A stretch of DNA of 64,000 bases from Oceanicella sp. SM1341 (GTDB taxonomy: Bacteria; Pseudomonadota; Alphaproteobacteria; Rhodobacterales; Rhodobacteraceae): positions 181,060 through 245,059 of the forward strand of contig NZ_QRGC01000004.1 of NCBI RefSeq assembly GCF_003448965.1. Reading direction: 5' to 3'. Numbering within the stretch: position 1 is the first letter of the stretch; every line of letters begins with the position of its first letter. Shown here piece after piece: positions 7,795 through 16,645 of this stretch. The notes under the pieces were generated by a model. It had not been told where the DNA came from, did no database searches, and saw only the letters and a list, made by a program, of their open reading frames with translations. Both the position numbers and the translations under genes were made by a program.

Positions 7795-8333
7795 GGAGTG
7801 CGGCATCCCCGAGCCGCGCACGCGGCCGCCCCTCTCACCGCACGCCGGCAGAAGCGCAGCGCCGCCGCTCGGCCGGAACGCTCCCTCCCGGGCATCGGAC
7901 TGCGGTGACACCCGCGGCGCAGGCGGCATGGGGGGGGCAGCGGCACGAGCGCCTCGCCCTCCGCACGCCGGCAGAAGCCCCGAATCGCCACCCCGCCGGA
8001 ACGCCCCCTCCCGGGCATCGGACCGCGGCGAAACCCGCGGCGCAGGCGAGATCAGGGAGGCGCGCCGCTCTGCGTGCGGCGGCAGGAGCACGGCCTCTGC
8101 ACCCGGCCGGAAAGCGCCTTCTGGAAGGTCTGTCCGTGGGGGCACCCGTGACGCAGTGGGACTGCGGGAGCACGGGAGACAGGCGCAGGAGCCTCCGCGC
8201 GCCGGTGGAATTGCAGCGGATGACCGCCCCGGGCAACCGCCTCGGTGACGGTCCGGCCGGCCGGCGGCAGCGCGCTGCCACACCGGCCACGCCCTCTGCG
8301 CAGACCAGCCGGGCCACCGGGGGTGCGGCGTGA
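7791..8333 (+). CDS. Linker ORF of 180 codons with in-frame repeats between tenA and thiZ
   Basis: The GTG at 7791 overlaps the tenA stop (GTGA), and the TGA at 8331-8333 overlaps the GTG start of the ABC ATPase (GTGA at 8330-8333), so the ORF fills the 535-nt gap exactly. The product is Arg/Ala/Pro/Gly-rich and not recognised. A 41-residue unit (RTPAEA, then PAGTPPPGHRTA, then PAAQA) is repeated about two and a half times. The segment around 8108-8160 resembles the 3' end of tenA including its stop region. The differences between repeats often change the amino acid, which argues against a conserved protein. It may be a coupling device or expanded spacer DNA that is selected to stay open. Confidence 0.45.
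   Translation: MRSAASPSRARGRPSHRTPAEAQRRRSAGTLPPGHRTAVTPAAQAAWGGQRHERLALRTPAEAPNRHPAGTPPPGHRTAAKPAAQARSGRRAALRAAAGARPLHPAGKRLLEGLSVGAPVTQWDCGSTGDRRRSLRAPVELQRMTAPGNRLGDGPAGRRQRAATPATPSAQTSRATGGAA
7839..8150 (+). repeat. Imperfect tandem repeat, 123-bp unit
   Basis: The sequence CGCACGCCGGCAGAAG starts at 7839 and again at 7962, 123 bp apart. The following segments (GCCGGAACG, then CTCCCGGGCATCGGAC, then CCCGCGGCGCAGGC) are also repeated in the same order. A third, more degenerate partial copy begins near 8070. The unit is 41 codons long, so the frame of the linker ORF is kept. Confidence 0.8.
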
Positions 8334-9103
8334 CGGCGCAAGGCATCACCCTCGCCGGCCGGGAGCGCCGGGTGGCGGCGCCCGGGCTCACCCTCGAGGG
8401 GCGCGGCGTGCTCGAGGAGCGGGCGCTGTTCGGCCCGCTCACGCTGGCGCTGCCGGCCGGGCGCTGGACCTGCCTGCTCGGGCCCTCGGGCGCCGGCAAG
8501 TCGACGCTGCTGCGGCTCATCGCCGGGCTCTCCACCGCCGTGCGGCTGGAGGGCACGGTGCGGGCGGAGGACAGCGCCCCGCTCGCCGGGCGCATCGCCT
8601 ACATGGCCCAGACCGACCTGCTCTGCCCCTGGCTCGACGTGCTGGGCAATGTCACCCTCGGCGCCCGGCTGCGCGGCGAGCGGCCGGACAGCGCGCGGGC
8701 CCGCGCGCTGGTCGACGCCGTGGGCCTCGCGGGGCGCGAGGCGGCCCGGCCGGCGGCGCTCTCGGGCGGGCAGCGCCAGCGGGTGGCGCTGGCGCGCACG
8801 CTGATGGAGGATTGCCCGGTGGTGCTGCTCGACGAGCCCTTCTCCGCCCTCGACGCCCGCACCCGCGCCGAAATGCAGGCGCTCGCCGCCCGGCTGCTGG
8901 CCGGGCGCACGGTGCTGCTCGTCACCCATGAGCCGGGCGAGGCCGTGCGCCTCGCCGACCGGCTGCTGCTGGTGGAGCGCGGCGGGCTGAGCGACATGCC
9001 CCTGCCTGACGCCCCCCCGCCCCGCGCACCGGACGATGCGGGCACGCTCGCAGCACAAGGCCGGCTGTTCCGCGCCCTGCTCGGCGAAGGGGCACCGGCA
9101 TGA
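8330..9103 (+). CDS. thiZ: ABC transporter ATP-binding protein ThiZ
   Basis: A 257-residue ABC ATPase of the nitrate/taurine/HMP type. Walker A is in LLGPSGAGKSTLLRL (about residues 50-64), the signature in [12 protein letters not shown] and Walker B in VVLLDEPFSALD; the H-loop is VTHEPGEA. It energises uptake of pyrimidine precursors delivered by ThiY. The GTG start overlaps the long linker ORF, and the ribosome-binding site is weak, so expression probably depends on upstream translation. The end overlaps thiX by 4 nt. Confidence 0.9.
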   Translation: MTAQGITLAGRERRVAAPGLTLEGRGVLEERALFGPLTLALPAGRWTCLLGPSGAGKSTLLRLIAGLSTAVRLEGTVRAEDSAPLAGRIAYMAQTDLLCPWLDVLGNVTLGARLRGERPDSARARALVDAVGLAGREAARPAALSGGQRQRVALARTLMEDCPVVLLDEPFSALDARTRAEMQALAARLLAGRTVLLVTHEPGEAVRLADRLLLVERGGLSDMPLPDAPPPRAPDDAGTLAAQGRLFRALLGEGAPA

Positions 9104-9846
9104 GCGCCGCACCCGGGCTCGCGCGCCGCCTCGCGCCGGCGGGGCTGGCGGGGCTCGGCATGCTCGCGCTCTGGCAGGGGGTGGTCTGGGCCGCGGCCCC
9201 GCCGCCCTTCATCCTGCCCGGGCCGGAGGCGGTGGTGCGCGCGCTCGGCGGCAACGCGCGGCTGATCGGCGGCCACGCCCTCGCCACGCTGTGGGAGGTG
9301 CTGGCCGGGCTGGTGCTGGGCGCGGGCTTCGGCGCCGCCACGGCGGTGGCGCTCGCGCTGTCGCGACCCGCGCGGGTGCTGGTGATGCCGGTGCTGGTGC
9401 TGAGCCAGGCGGTGCCGGTGTTCGCTCTGGCGCCGCTGCTCACGCTCTGGCTCGGCTACGGCATGCTGCCGAAAGTGGCGATGGCGGTGCTCATCGTCTA
9501 CTTCCCCGTCGCCTCCGCCTTCCTCGACGGGCTGATGCGCACCGACCCCGGCTGGCTCGACCTCGCGCGGATGATGCGCGCCCGGCCTGCGCGGGTGATG
9601 TGGCACCTGCGCATCCCGGCGGCGCTGCCGGCGCTGGCCTCCGGCCTGCGGCTCGCGGCGGTCTACGCGCCCATCGGGGCGGTGATCGGCGAATGGGTGG
9701 GGGCCTCGCGGGGGCTGGGCTACCTCATGCTGCTCGCCAACGGGCGGGCGCGGATCGACCTGATGTTCGCAGCCCTGCTGGTGCTGGTGCTGCTCACCCT
9801 CACCCTGCGGCTGGCGGTGGGGGCGCTCTGCCGGCGGCTGGGCTGA
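9100..9846 (+). CDS. thiX: ABC transporter permease ThiX
   Basis: A 248-residue inner-membrane permease of the BPD_transp_1 family with about six hydrophobic segments. The cytoplasmic coupling loop is visible around ARPARVMWHLRIPAALPALA. It is the last gene of the thiamine operon and completes the ThiXYZ importer. It converges on the AraC-type regulator, with only 6 nt between the two stop codons. Confidence 0.9.
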   Translation: MSAAPGLARRLAPAGLAGLGMLALWQGVVWAAAPPPFILPGPEAVVRALGGNARLIGGHALATLWEVLAGLVLGAGFGAATAVALALSRPARVLVMPVLVLSQAVPVFALAPLLTLWLGYGMLPKVAMAVLIVYFPVASAFLDGLMRTDPGWLDLARMMRARPARVMWHLRIPAALPALASGLRLAAVYAPIGAVIGEWVGASRGLGYLMLLANGRARIDLMFAALLVLVLLTLTLRLAVGALCRRLG

Positions 9847-9852
9847 CGCGGC

Positions 9853-10857
9853 TCAGCGCCGGCGCAGCGCGCTGGGGGCCACGCCCTCCACCCGGCGGAA
9901 GGCGCGGGAGAAATCCGAGAGGTGGCGGTAGCCCAGGCGCTGCGCGATCTCGCCCAGGGCGAGGTCGCCGCGGCGCAGGTACTCGCGCGCCGCGGCACTG
10001 CGGGCGCGGTCGAGCTCGGCGCGGAAGCTCAGCCCCTCCGCCCCGAGCCGGCGGCGCAGCGAGCGCTCGGAGAGGCCGAGCCCCGCCGCCACCCCGGCCT
10101 GGCTGAGCGGGCCCCGGCCCATCGCCTCCAGCAGGGCGGCGCGCAGGGCGGCGGCGAAATCGGCCTCGCCCGGCGGGGCGCCCGGGCTGAACGCCGCGCC
10201 GCGCGTGAGCGCCCCGGGCCGCAGCGCCAGCGCCATCGCCGCCTCGGGCCAGGCGAGGTAGTTGCTGCCGCCGCCGTAGACGCAGGGCAGGCCCGCCACC
10301 CGGTCGACCCGGCCGAGCGCGCCGGCGGGCTCATGCTCGAAGACCACCGCCTCCGGCCGCAGCGTGCCGCTGCCGGCAGCGCGGGCGAGGCCGTCGAGAA
10401 AGCCGAAGGTGAACTCCACGTCACGCGCGCGCGGCCAGATGGCGGGGTCGAGCACACGGTACTCCACGGTGACCAGCCCCGCCTCGACCCCCAGCCGCAC
10501 CACCGCACCGGACTGCAGCCGCCCGATCTCGCCCACCACACCGGTGAGGGCGGCGCCCAGCGGGAGGCCGGGGCGCAGCATGGGGAACATGCCGGCGGCG
10601 GAATTGCGCGCGAAGGCCCGGCCGCAGCGCCAGAGAAACCCCGGCCCTCCCTCGGCATCGCCCGCCGCCTCGAGCAGGCGGACGAACTGGCCGAGCTCGT
10701 GCGGACCGCCGGCCTCGGGCCCGGGCAGCAGCCCGACGCCCGCACGCGCGCCGAGGGCCGCCATGTCGAGCCCCGCGGCGCGGAACTCGCGCGCGAGCCC
10801 GGCCAGCACGCGGGCGTCTATCTCTCCGAAGAGCGGCGGGGTGGTGAGGTCTCGCAT
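9853..10857 (-). CDS. AraC-family transcriptional regulator
   Basis: A 334-residue regulator with the N-terminal ligand-binding domain of the AraC_arabinose_bd/OruR-type group and a C-terminal double helix-turn-helix. The HTH region is visible in GLSERSLRRRLGAEGLSF and LALGEIAQRLGYRHLSDFSR, the latter being the AraC signature. It is transcribed toward thiX. No neighbouring target is evident: upstream of its start lies about 0.7 kb without a gene, followed by the amine oxidase, whose transcription runs toward this gap. Confidence 0.88.
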   Translation of the reverse strand: MRDLTTPPLFGEIDARVLAGLAREFRAAGLDMAALGARAGVGLLPGPEAGGPHELGQFVRLLEAAGDAEGGPGFLWRCGRAFARNSAAGMFPMLRPGLPLGAALTGVVGEIGRLQSGAVVRLGVEAGLVTVEYRVLDPAIWPRARDVEFTFGFLDGLARAAGSGTLRPEAVVFEHEPAGALGRVDRVAGLPCVYGGGSNYLAWPEAAMALALRPGALTRGAAFSPGAPPGEADFAAALRAALLEAMGRGPLSQAGVAAGLGLSERSLRRRLGAEGLSFRAELDRARSAAAREYLRRGDLALGEIAQRLGYRHLSDFSRAFRRVEGVAPSALRRR

Positions 10858-11564
10858 GGCAAAGCCCCCGGTGTGTGAGAGGCCGAGCCTAGGCCGGGGC
10901 CGGCGGAGCGGTCAATCTCCGGTGCCGCGCGCAGGCCAGCGGACGCCGGGGGTGCCGCGACGCCGCTCGTGCCGGGCGCGGCCGGCCGGAACGCCTTCGG
11001 CAGGTCGGGGCCGCGCGATGCTGGTGCCGCCCGCGCGGTCTTGCGCATTCACCGGAAGCGCATCCGGCCCGCGCGTGCGAAATCCGGCAGTCGGGTCGCC
11101 TGTCCTGTCGGCGGGGCCGGGAATCGCATGCCGGGCCGGCCGCGGCGGAGACGGCTCATCGCCGGAGGTCCCCCGCGCAGGGTCCGGCCGTCGGACGGTC
11201 ACCGGCCCGCGCGACGGCACGCCCGGGGGGATGGGGCGCCGGCTCGGGAGGTGACCTGAGGCAATCTCCGCCGCGCCCGCAGGAAGACGCCTGCCGTCCC
11301 ATCCCGGCTGCGCCGGTGCGGCGCGACCGCGCGCCGACGGGACTGCACCGGGCGGACACGTGCGGATTGCCTCGGCGCAGGCCGCCCGCCGCGGCGGCGC
11401 GGATGCATGACCTCACCCGAAGTCCCCGGTTCCGGCTGCGCGCGCCAGACGGTCACCGCCTTTCGCGACGGCGGACCCGGGCAGTGCCGGGCGGCGACCA
11501 GCGGGCCGCCGCGATGAAGGCGAAGGGGCCATGCTCCCCGGGGCGAACCGGGCCAGGGGGCGTC
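10858..11564. other. Intergenic stretch of about 0.7 kb without a recognisable gene
   Basis: Open frames exist here in all six frames, as expected at this GC content. Their products are Arg/Pro/Gly-rich, lack any fold signature and disagree between frames. A few short inverted elements are present, for example GAGGCAATC near 11258 and its inverse near 11363. The promoter of the AraC-type gene must lie at the left end. I see nothing else. Confidence 0.6.
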
Positions 11565-11591
11565 CCCCGGGCGGCGCGAGGCCGCCCGGGG
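11565..11591 (-). terminator. Hairpin terminator after the copper amine oxidase gene
   Basis: A perfect 11-bp stem (CCCCGGGCGGC at 11565-11575 and its complement at 11581-11591) with a 5-nt loop lies 7 nt beyond the amine oxidase stop codon. There is no T-tract, which is common in very GC-rich alphaproteobacteria. Confidence 0.65.
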
Positions 11592-11598
11592 TGTCGTG

Positions 11599-13593
11599 TC
11601 AGGACGGGTCGCGCACCGTCATCGAGGGGTTGTGGGCGAAGAAGTTGAACGGCATCAGCGTGAAGCCCTTCCACATCGTCGGCATCACCGGCCAGTCCTC
11701 CATGCGCGGCACGTGGTGGAAGCCCATGGTGAACCAGGTGACGATGTCGGTGTCCACGATCGGCCGGTCCTGCGCCACCCAGGCGCCCAGCGTGTCGGAG
11801 CCGTCGGACTGGAAGGCGTATTCCCCGCCCGCGTAGCGCTCGGCGGCGGAGTAGGGCGTGGTCCAGATCGTGTAGTCGATGTAGGGGTTGCGCCGCGCCG
11901 GGGGGTCGTTCTCGGTGTCGAGGGGCGAGTAGGCCACCGAGTTTCCGGGGTTGATCATGTAGCCCGGGTGATGGCCGAGGCCGCTCTCCCTGCCCATGTT
12001 CGCCACGTGGTACATGGCCGGCGTGGAGGGGTTGATGCGGTAGCGGCCCTCGAGCTCGGTCTTCGGCATCACCGTCTCCGTCACCCACATCGAGCGGCGC
12101 GGCAGGCCCTCGGGCATCTCGGCGGGCACGAGGCCGGTGCGCATGAAGCTGTTGGACTGGCCGTCGATGTCGAAGTCGAGGCGGAAGTTGAAGAAATGGT
12201 CGTGGTTCGGCGCCACGAGGTTGGGCGCGATCAGCGTGCCGTAGCGCGTGTCCGCCTCCGCCGTTTCGGAGGACATCGAGGTGGCGGCCACGCCCTTCAC
12301 CGCGTCGAGCCCGGTGGCGCCCACCATCACCCGCATGTTGCCATTCTGCTCGAACACGTAGTCGATCAGGTAGTCGTAATTGCCCACCTCGGAGGCGGAG
12401 CGGACCACGAGTTCGCTGGCCGGGCGGCCCTCGGCGGGGGTGAACTGGTCCGGCGTCTGGGCGAAGATCTCGAAATGCCGCCACACCGGGTCGCCGATGT
12501 TGCGCTCGAAGATGCACACCGCGTCGGGGATCTCGACCGGCGAGCCGTCATCGGCATGCACCACGGCCGGCAGGAAGGTGGCATAGGCCGGGCAGTCCAC
12601 GCCCGCGTGCAGCGGGCTGAGGAAGATGCCGAAGCCGTATTCGCCGCTGTCCATGTAGGTGCGCCAGTACCAGCCCTCGTCGGGGTCCATGTAGGGCACG
12701 AACACTTCCGAGAGATGCGCCTGGTAGAGCACCTCGCGCCAGGTGCCGGCATCGGTCACGCCGATCTCGGAGAGCACCACGCCGGGGCGCTTGTCCACCC
12801 GCCAGCGGAAGCTCCACATGTCCCAGGTGACCTTCGAGCCCTCGATCTCGTAATTCGGCCCGCCCTCCTGGCCCAGCATGGCGGGGCGGGTCTCGGGGCG
12901 CAGCTCCATGTCCTCGCGCGCGGCGATCTCGTCCTGCGTGTAGCCCCAGCCGTCCTGCGGCACCGGCACGGCCCCGGTGTCGACCACGTCGACCACTTCC
13001 TGGCCCTTGAGGTCGACCACGGCGAACAGGCCCTCCACCGGCTTTGCGTAGAAGTTCGACGAGGTGGGGTTCACGTAGCAGGGCACCTTCATCAGGCGGC
13101 GGCCTTCCTCCTCCGGCAGGCCGAAGGCGCCGGCGGTGAGCGGCAGGCAGAACACGTCCTCGGGGGTGAGGTCGCGCTTCGCCAGCCCCTCCACGAATTC
13201 CGGTGCGCCGAGGGCGAGGTCCATCGCGCCGATGAATTCCTCGAGCAGCAGCATGGTCTCCTCGGTGGCGGGCTCCCAGTCCGAGACGGTGCCGGCGGCG
13301 ATGTCGACCACGCCGCGGAACATGCCCTCGGCCGTGGTGACGTTAACCAGGGCGGCGCGCGGCTCGGCATCGCCCTCCGACCAGGCCATGACGACGGATT
13401 TCTCCGGCTCCTTCAGCTCGATGAGCGGGTAGCGGCTCTCGGGCGTGGCCTTGCCGTCGGCGTTGAGGATCTCGACGACGCGGGTGATTTCCTCGGGGGT
13501 GAGCCCGTCGAGCGGGTGGGCCTGGGCCGTGCCGGCGGCAGCGAGAGCCAGCGCGGCGGCGGCGCCGAGCCGGGTGATTGCGGGAAGGGTCAT
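11599..13593 (-). CDS. Secreted copper-containing primary amine oxidase
   Basis: A 664-residue copper/topaquinone amine oxidase. The signal peptide is in the first 25 residues (MTLPAITRLGAAAALALAAA). The tyrosine converted to the TPQ cofactor is Tyr406 in VGNYDYLIDY. The copper ligands are the HxH in NHDHFFNFRLDFD (about 464-466) and a third His in GFHHVPRMEDWPVMP (about 624). The candidate catalytic Asp is in YMDSGEYGFG. The enzyme oxidises a primary amine to aldehyde, ammonia and peroxide in the periplasm. The start at 13593 has a good AGGAAAGG ribosome-binding site and gives a clean signal peptide. The neighbouring MocR regulator and PotDABC-like importer suggest amine or polyamine catabolism. 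Confidence 0.93.
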   Translation of the reverse strand: MTLPAITRLGAAAALALAAAGTAQAHPLDGLTPEEITRVVEILNADGKATPESRYPLIELKEPEKSVVMAWSEGDAEPRAALVNVTTAEGMFRGVVDIAAGTVSDWEPATEETMLLLEEFIGAMDLALGAPEFVEGLAKRDLTPEDVFCLPLTAGAFGLPEEEGRRLMKVPCYVNPTSSNFYAKPVEGLFAVVDLKGQEVVDVVDTGAVPVPQDGWGYTQDEIAAREDMELRPETRPAMLGQEGGPNYEIEGSKVTWDMWSFRWRVDKRPGVVLSEIGVTDAGTWREVLYQAHLSEVFVPYMDPDEGWYWRTYMDSGEYGFGIFLSPLHAGVDCPAYATFLPAVVHADDGSPVEIPDAVCIFERNIGDPVWRHFEIFAQTPDQFTPAEGRPASELVVRSASEVGNYDYLIDYVFEQNGNMRVMVGATGLDAVKGVAATSMSSETAEADTRYGTLIAPNLVAPNHDHFFNFRLDFDIDGQSNSFMRTGLVPAEMPEGLPRRSMWVTETVMPKTELEGRYRINPSTPAMYHVANMGRESGLGHHPGYMINPGNSVAYSPLDTENDPPARRNPYIDYTIWTTPYSAAERYAGGEYAFQSDGSDTLGAWVAQDRPIVDTDIVTWFTMGFHHVPRMEDWPVMPTMWKGFTLMPFNFFAHNPSMTVRDPS

Positions 13594-13773
13594 GGGGTGC
13601 CTTTCCTGTTCTGATGTCCCTGTTGGCGGCGCGGGCCGGGGCACGCGCCGGAAGGGCAGTCTAGCAGCAGGAGGCGCTGCGGATTTAGCATTTCCGGCCA
13701 GCGGAACGGCATGTCGCCGGCAGCGGGACGCCCGGGGAGACAGGGAGGGGCGAGCGCCCCGGGCGAGGGTTTG

Positions 13774-13860
13774 GATGGCACCGCAGGCTGAAATCAGATG
13801 GCGCCTCAGGCAATTATTAAGATGGCGCCTCAGGCGAGGTCCCTGGATGGCGCCTCAGGC
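13774..13860. repeat. Four imperfect direct repeats of about 24 bp after the MocR-type gene
   Basis: GATGGCGCCTCAGGC occurs at 13797, 13821 and 13846, with a diverged copy at 13774 (GATGGCACCGCAGGC). Spacings are 23, 24 and 25 bp. The last copy contains the stop codon of the MocR-type gene. Read on the minus strand the core is GCCTGAGGCGCC, which is self-complementary, so each copy can form a small hairpin. The array lies between that stop codon and the amine oxidase start. Confidence 0.75.
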
Positions 13861-15348
13861 GCCAAGCTCGGCCATCGCCTCGGCAAGCTGGCGGATGCCC
13901 GGCGCGATGCGCTCGGTGCGGATGTAGGAAAAGCCGAGGCGCAGCCGGTCGGCCGCCGGCGCCGGGCCGAGGTAGTGGATGTCTCCCGGCTCCACCAGCA
14001 CGCCGCGGCGGGCGGCGCGGCGGTTGAGGTCCCAGGCGGAGAGGCCCTCGGGCAGGCGGCACCACACGGAAGAGCCGCCGGTGGTGGGGGTCACGTGCAC
14101 CCCCGGCATGTGCTCGGCAAGTGCCGCCATCAGCCGGCCCCAGTTGCGCGACATGCGCTCGCGCAGCCGGCGGCCATGCGCGTCGAGCTGGCCCTCGGCG
14201 ATGAAGATCGCCATCGCCCGCTGGTCATGCGCCGACGGGTGGCGGGTGACGAGCCGGCGGTAGGCGCGCAGCTCCGCGATCAGCTCCGGCGCGGCGACGA
14301 CGAAGCCCAGCCGCACGCCGGGAAACAGCGTCTTGGTGAGGCTGCCGACATGGATCACCCGGCCGGAATTGTCATAGCTCGCCACCGCGGCGCGCGGCGC
14401 GCCGTGGAAGGAGAGCTCCTGCTCGTAATCATCCTCGATGATGAGAAAGTCGTGGCGCCGCGCCGCCTCGATCAGCGCCAGCCGCCGCTCCAGCGCCAGC
14501 GTCACCGAGGTGGGAGACTGGTGCGAGGGCGTGACGTAGACGAGGTCGGTCCCTTCCAGCGCGGGCGAGATCACCAGCCCGTCGCCGTCGACCCTGAGCG
14601 GCACCAGCTCGGCCCCGGTGGCGGCGAAGATGTTGCGCGCGTCGACATAGCCGGGGTCTTCCAGCCCCACCCGGCGGCCCGGGGCGCAGAGCAGCCGCGC
14701 GAGGATGTAGAGCGCGTTCTGCGAGCCGGTGGTGACCAGCACCTGCTCCGGCCCCGCGAGGATGCCGCGCTGCGGCAACACCCGGGCGAGGATCTGCTCG
14801 ACCAGCATCGGGTCGTCCGCGTCCACCTGGTCGGCCATCCACACCGGCGCGTGGTGGCCGGTGCCGGCGAGGCGGGTGGCGTCGCGCCAGCGGGCCAGCG
14901 ACAGGCGGTCCGCCGCGGTCTGGCCGTAGATGAAGGGATAGGCGAAGTCGCGCCAGTTGGACGGTTTCACGATGTTGGGCGCGCGCGAGGGCGTGCAGGC
15001 CAGCAGCCGCGCCCAGGGGGCGGCCTCGGCCTCCGGCGCGAAGAGCGAGGCGGTGCGGGTTTTCAGCGGCTTGCGCAGGTGCTGGCGGATGTACTGGTCA
15101 TGGATGAAATGGCCGCGCCGCTCGACCGGGCGGAGGTATCCGTCCTCGGCGAGCTTCTGGTAGACCAGCACGGCGGTGTTGCGCGAGACGCCCAGCATGC
15201 CCGCGAGCGCCCGGGAGGAGGGCAGCGGCTCGTGCGGTGGCAGCGCCCCGTCGAGGATCGCGTCCACCAGCCGCTCGTGGATGTGGTGCTGCAACGTGCG
15301 CCCGGGCTCGGGCGGCTCGCGGAAATAGGTCTGCAGCATCGGGTTCAT
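13855..15348 (-). CDS. MocR/PdxR-type regulator (GntR HTH fused to aminotransferase fold)
   Basis: A 497-residue protein. Residues about 15-80 form a GntR winged helix (SSRALAGMLGVSRNTAVLVY). The rest is a class I aminotransferase fold, with the PLP-binding Lys at about 339 in HVGSLTKTLFPGVRLG. MocR proteins act as PLP-dependent transcription factors that sense amino compounds or vitamin B6. The gene is divergent from the polyamine-type importer and upstream of the amine oxidase on the same strand, so control of these amine genes is the natural inference. Confidence 0.93.
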   Translation of the reverse strand: MNPMLQTYFREPPEPGRTLQHHIHERLVDAILDGALPPHEPLPSSRALAGMLGVSRNTAVLVYQKLAEDGYLRPVERRGHFIHDQYIRQHLRKPLKTRTASLFAPEAEAAPWARLLACTPSRAPNIVKPSNWRDFAYPFIYGQTAADRLSLARWRDATRLAGTGHHAPVWMADQVDADDPMLVEQILARVLPQRGILAGPEQVLVTTGSQNALYILARLLCAPGRRVGLEDPGYVDARNIFAATGAELVPLRVDGDGLVISPALEGTDLVYVTPSHQSPTSVTLALERRLALIEAARRHDFLIIEDDYEQELSFHGAPRAAVASYDNSGRVIHVGSLTKTLFPGVRLGFVVAAPELIAELRAYRRLVTRHPSAHDQRAMAIFIAEGQLDAHGRRLRERMSRNWGRLMAALAEHMPGVHVTPTTGGSSVWCRLPEGLSAWDLNRRAARRGVLVEPGDIHYLGPAPAADRLRLGFSYIRTERIAPGIRQLAEAMAELGA

Positions 15349-15485
15349 CGCCGGCTCCCTGGCACCATAGATATCCCGCCGTGGATCTAACAGGGTTTTG
15401 CCGCAGCGCGGTAGCGTTTTCGGCAGGACAACAGGCCAGGGCGGGCGCGAGACCTCCCGGCATTCCCGACAGGAAGAGGTGAACG
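15349..15485. promoter_or_regulatory. Divergent control region with a possible MocR operator
   Basis: The region between the MocR-type start and the binding-protein gene contains two similar boxes, GGTTTTGCCGCAG near 15390 and CGTTTTCGGCAGG near 15412, in direct orientation and about two helical turns apart. MocR regulators usually bind direct repeats of this kind. No convincing -35/-10 pair could be fixed by eye. Confidence 0.35.
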
Positions 15486-16622
15486 ATGACCAAGCGCATT
15501 CCCGGCCTTACCCGCCGCAGCCTGCTGAAGGGCGGCGCCGCGGGCGCCACGCTGCTCGCCGCCCCCGCGATCGTCAGCCGCGCGGCGCTGGCCTCCTCGG
15601 GCGAGATCAACATCCTGATGTGGTCGGACTACCTGCCCGAGACCTTCCTCACCGCCTTCACCGAGGGCACGGGCATCAAGGTGAACTTCACCGGCATCGG
15701 CTCGAACGAGGAGATCATCAACAAGCTCAAGGCCACCCGCGGCCGGGGCTTCGACATCGTCTCGCCCACCAACAACCGCTCGCTGCAGTGGAAGGACATG
15801 GAGCTGCTCCAGCCCTTCGACATGAGCCGCGTCTCGCTCGACACGGTGAACCCCGCGATGGCCAAGATCGGCAGCACCGACTGGGCCTTCACCCCCGACG
15901 CGGTGTTCTGGCTGCCGCATATCTGGGGCACAGAGGGCATGGCCTGGCGCACCGACCTGTTCACGCCCGGCGGCGAGTTCCCCTCCTACGGCGACGTGTG
16001 GAAGGAGGAGAACGCCGGCAAGACCATGGGCCGCGACCACTCGATGATGCTCGGCGCCGGCCTCTACATGGAAACGATCGGCGACCTGGAGCCCGGCGAC
16101 GTCTGGAAGGCCTATACCTCGCCCGAGGAGATGACCCGCGTCTGGACGAAGATCACCGACTGGTGCGTGGCCCGCAAGGGCAACATCAAGCTGTTCTGGA
16201 ACGACGCCGACAGCCAGAAGAACGGGCTGCTGAACGAGGGCGTGATCGTGGGCCAGACCTGGGACGGCCCGCCGCTGGCGCTCAAGACCGCCGGCGAGCC
16301 GGTGATGTACCGCGCCCCCGCCGAGGGCGCGATGGCCTGGGTGGACGGGCTCGCCATGCCGGTGGGCGCCGAGAACACCGACGCGATCTACGAGTTCATC
16401 AAGTACGCCTTCACGCCCGAGCTCGCCGGCGAGGCCATCGACCACCACGGCTACAACTCCCCCGTGCTGGGCGCCGACAAGTTCGCCGGCGAGACCTACG
16501 CGAAGAACTTCGCCGATGCCTACCCCGGCGATGCGCTGGCGATGCTCAACCCCTGGCCGGCCGAGCCGCAGTGGTATGCCGACGCGCGCACCGAGTTCAA
16601 GAACCGGCTGCTGAGCGCCTGA
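15486..16622 (+). CDS. Polyamine-type ABC transporter substrate-binding protein with Tat signal
   Basis: A 378-residue PotD/PotF-type extracellular solute-binding protein. It begins with a twin-arginine signal (RRSLLKGGAAGATLLAAPAI), indicating export in folded form. The mature part opens with INILMWSDYLPETFL, the usual first strand of this family. The start at 15486 follows a GAGGTG ribosome-binding site. It is the first gene of a four-gene importer operon divergent from the MocR-type regulator. The substrate is probably a polyamine or another cationic amine; the exact ligand cannot be told. Confidence 0.9.
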   Translation: MTKRIPGLTRRSLLKGGAAGATLLAAPAIVSRAALASSGEINILMWSDYLPETFLTAFTEGTGIKVNFTGIGSNEEIINKLKATRGRGFDIVSPTNNRSLQWKDMELLQPFDMSRVSLDTVNPAMAKIGSTDWAFTPDAVFWLPHIWGTEGMAWRTDLFTPGGEFPSYGDVWKEENAGKTMGRDHSMMLGAGLYMETIGDLEPGDVWKAYTSPEEMTRVWTKITDWCVARKGNIKLFWNDADSQKNGLLNEGVIVGQTWDGPPLALKTAGEPVMYRAPAEGAMAWVDGLAMPVGAENTDAIYEFIKYAFTPELAGEAIDHHGYNSPVLGADKFAGETYAKNFADAYPGDALAMLNPWPAEPQWYADARTEFKNRLLSA

Positions 16623-16645
16623 GCCCGCCTGCCCGCGCCGACGGG

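Noticed and set aside
10858..11564. Small genes in the gap before the amine oxidase
   Set aside because: Several open frames overlap in all directions with Arg/Pro-rich products, no convincing ribosome-binding sites and no coupling to neighbours.
11596..13614. Plus-strand open frame of about 670 codons opposite the copper amine oxidase
   Set aside because: His/Val/Gly/Ala-rich shadow; the minus strand carries all catalytic motifs of the amine oxidase.
13855..15348. Aminotransferase enzyme
   Set aside because: The N-terminal GntR helix-turn-helix shows it is a MocR-type regulator; catalytic transamination is not expected.
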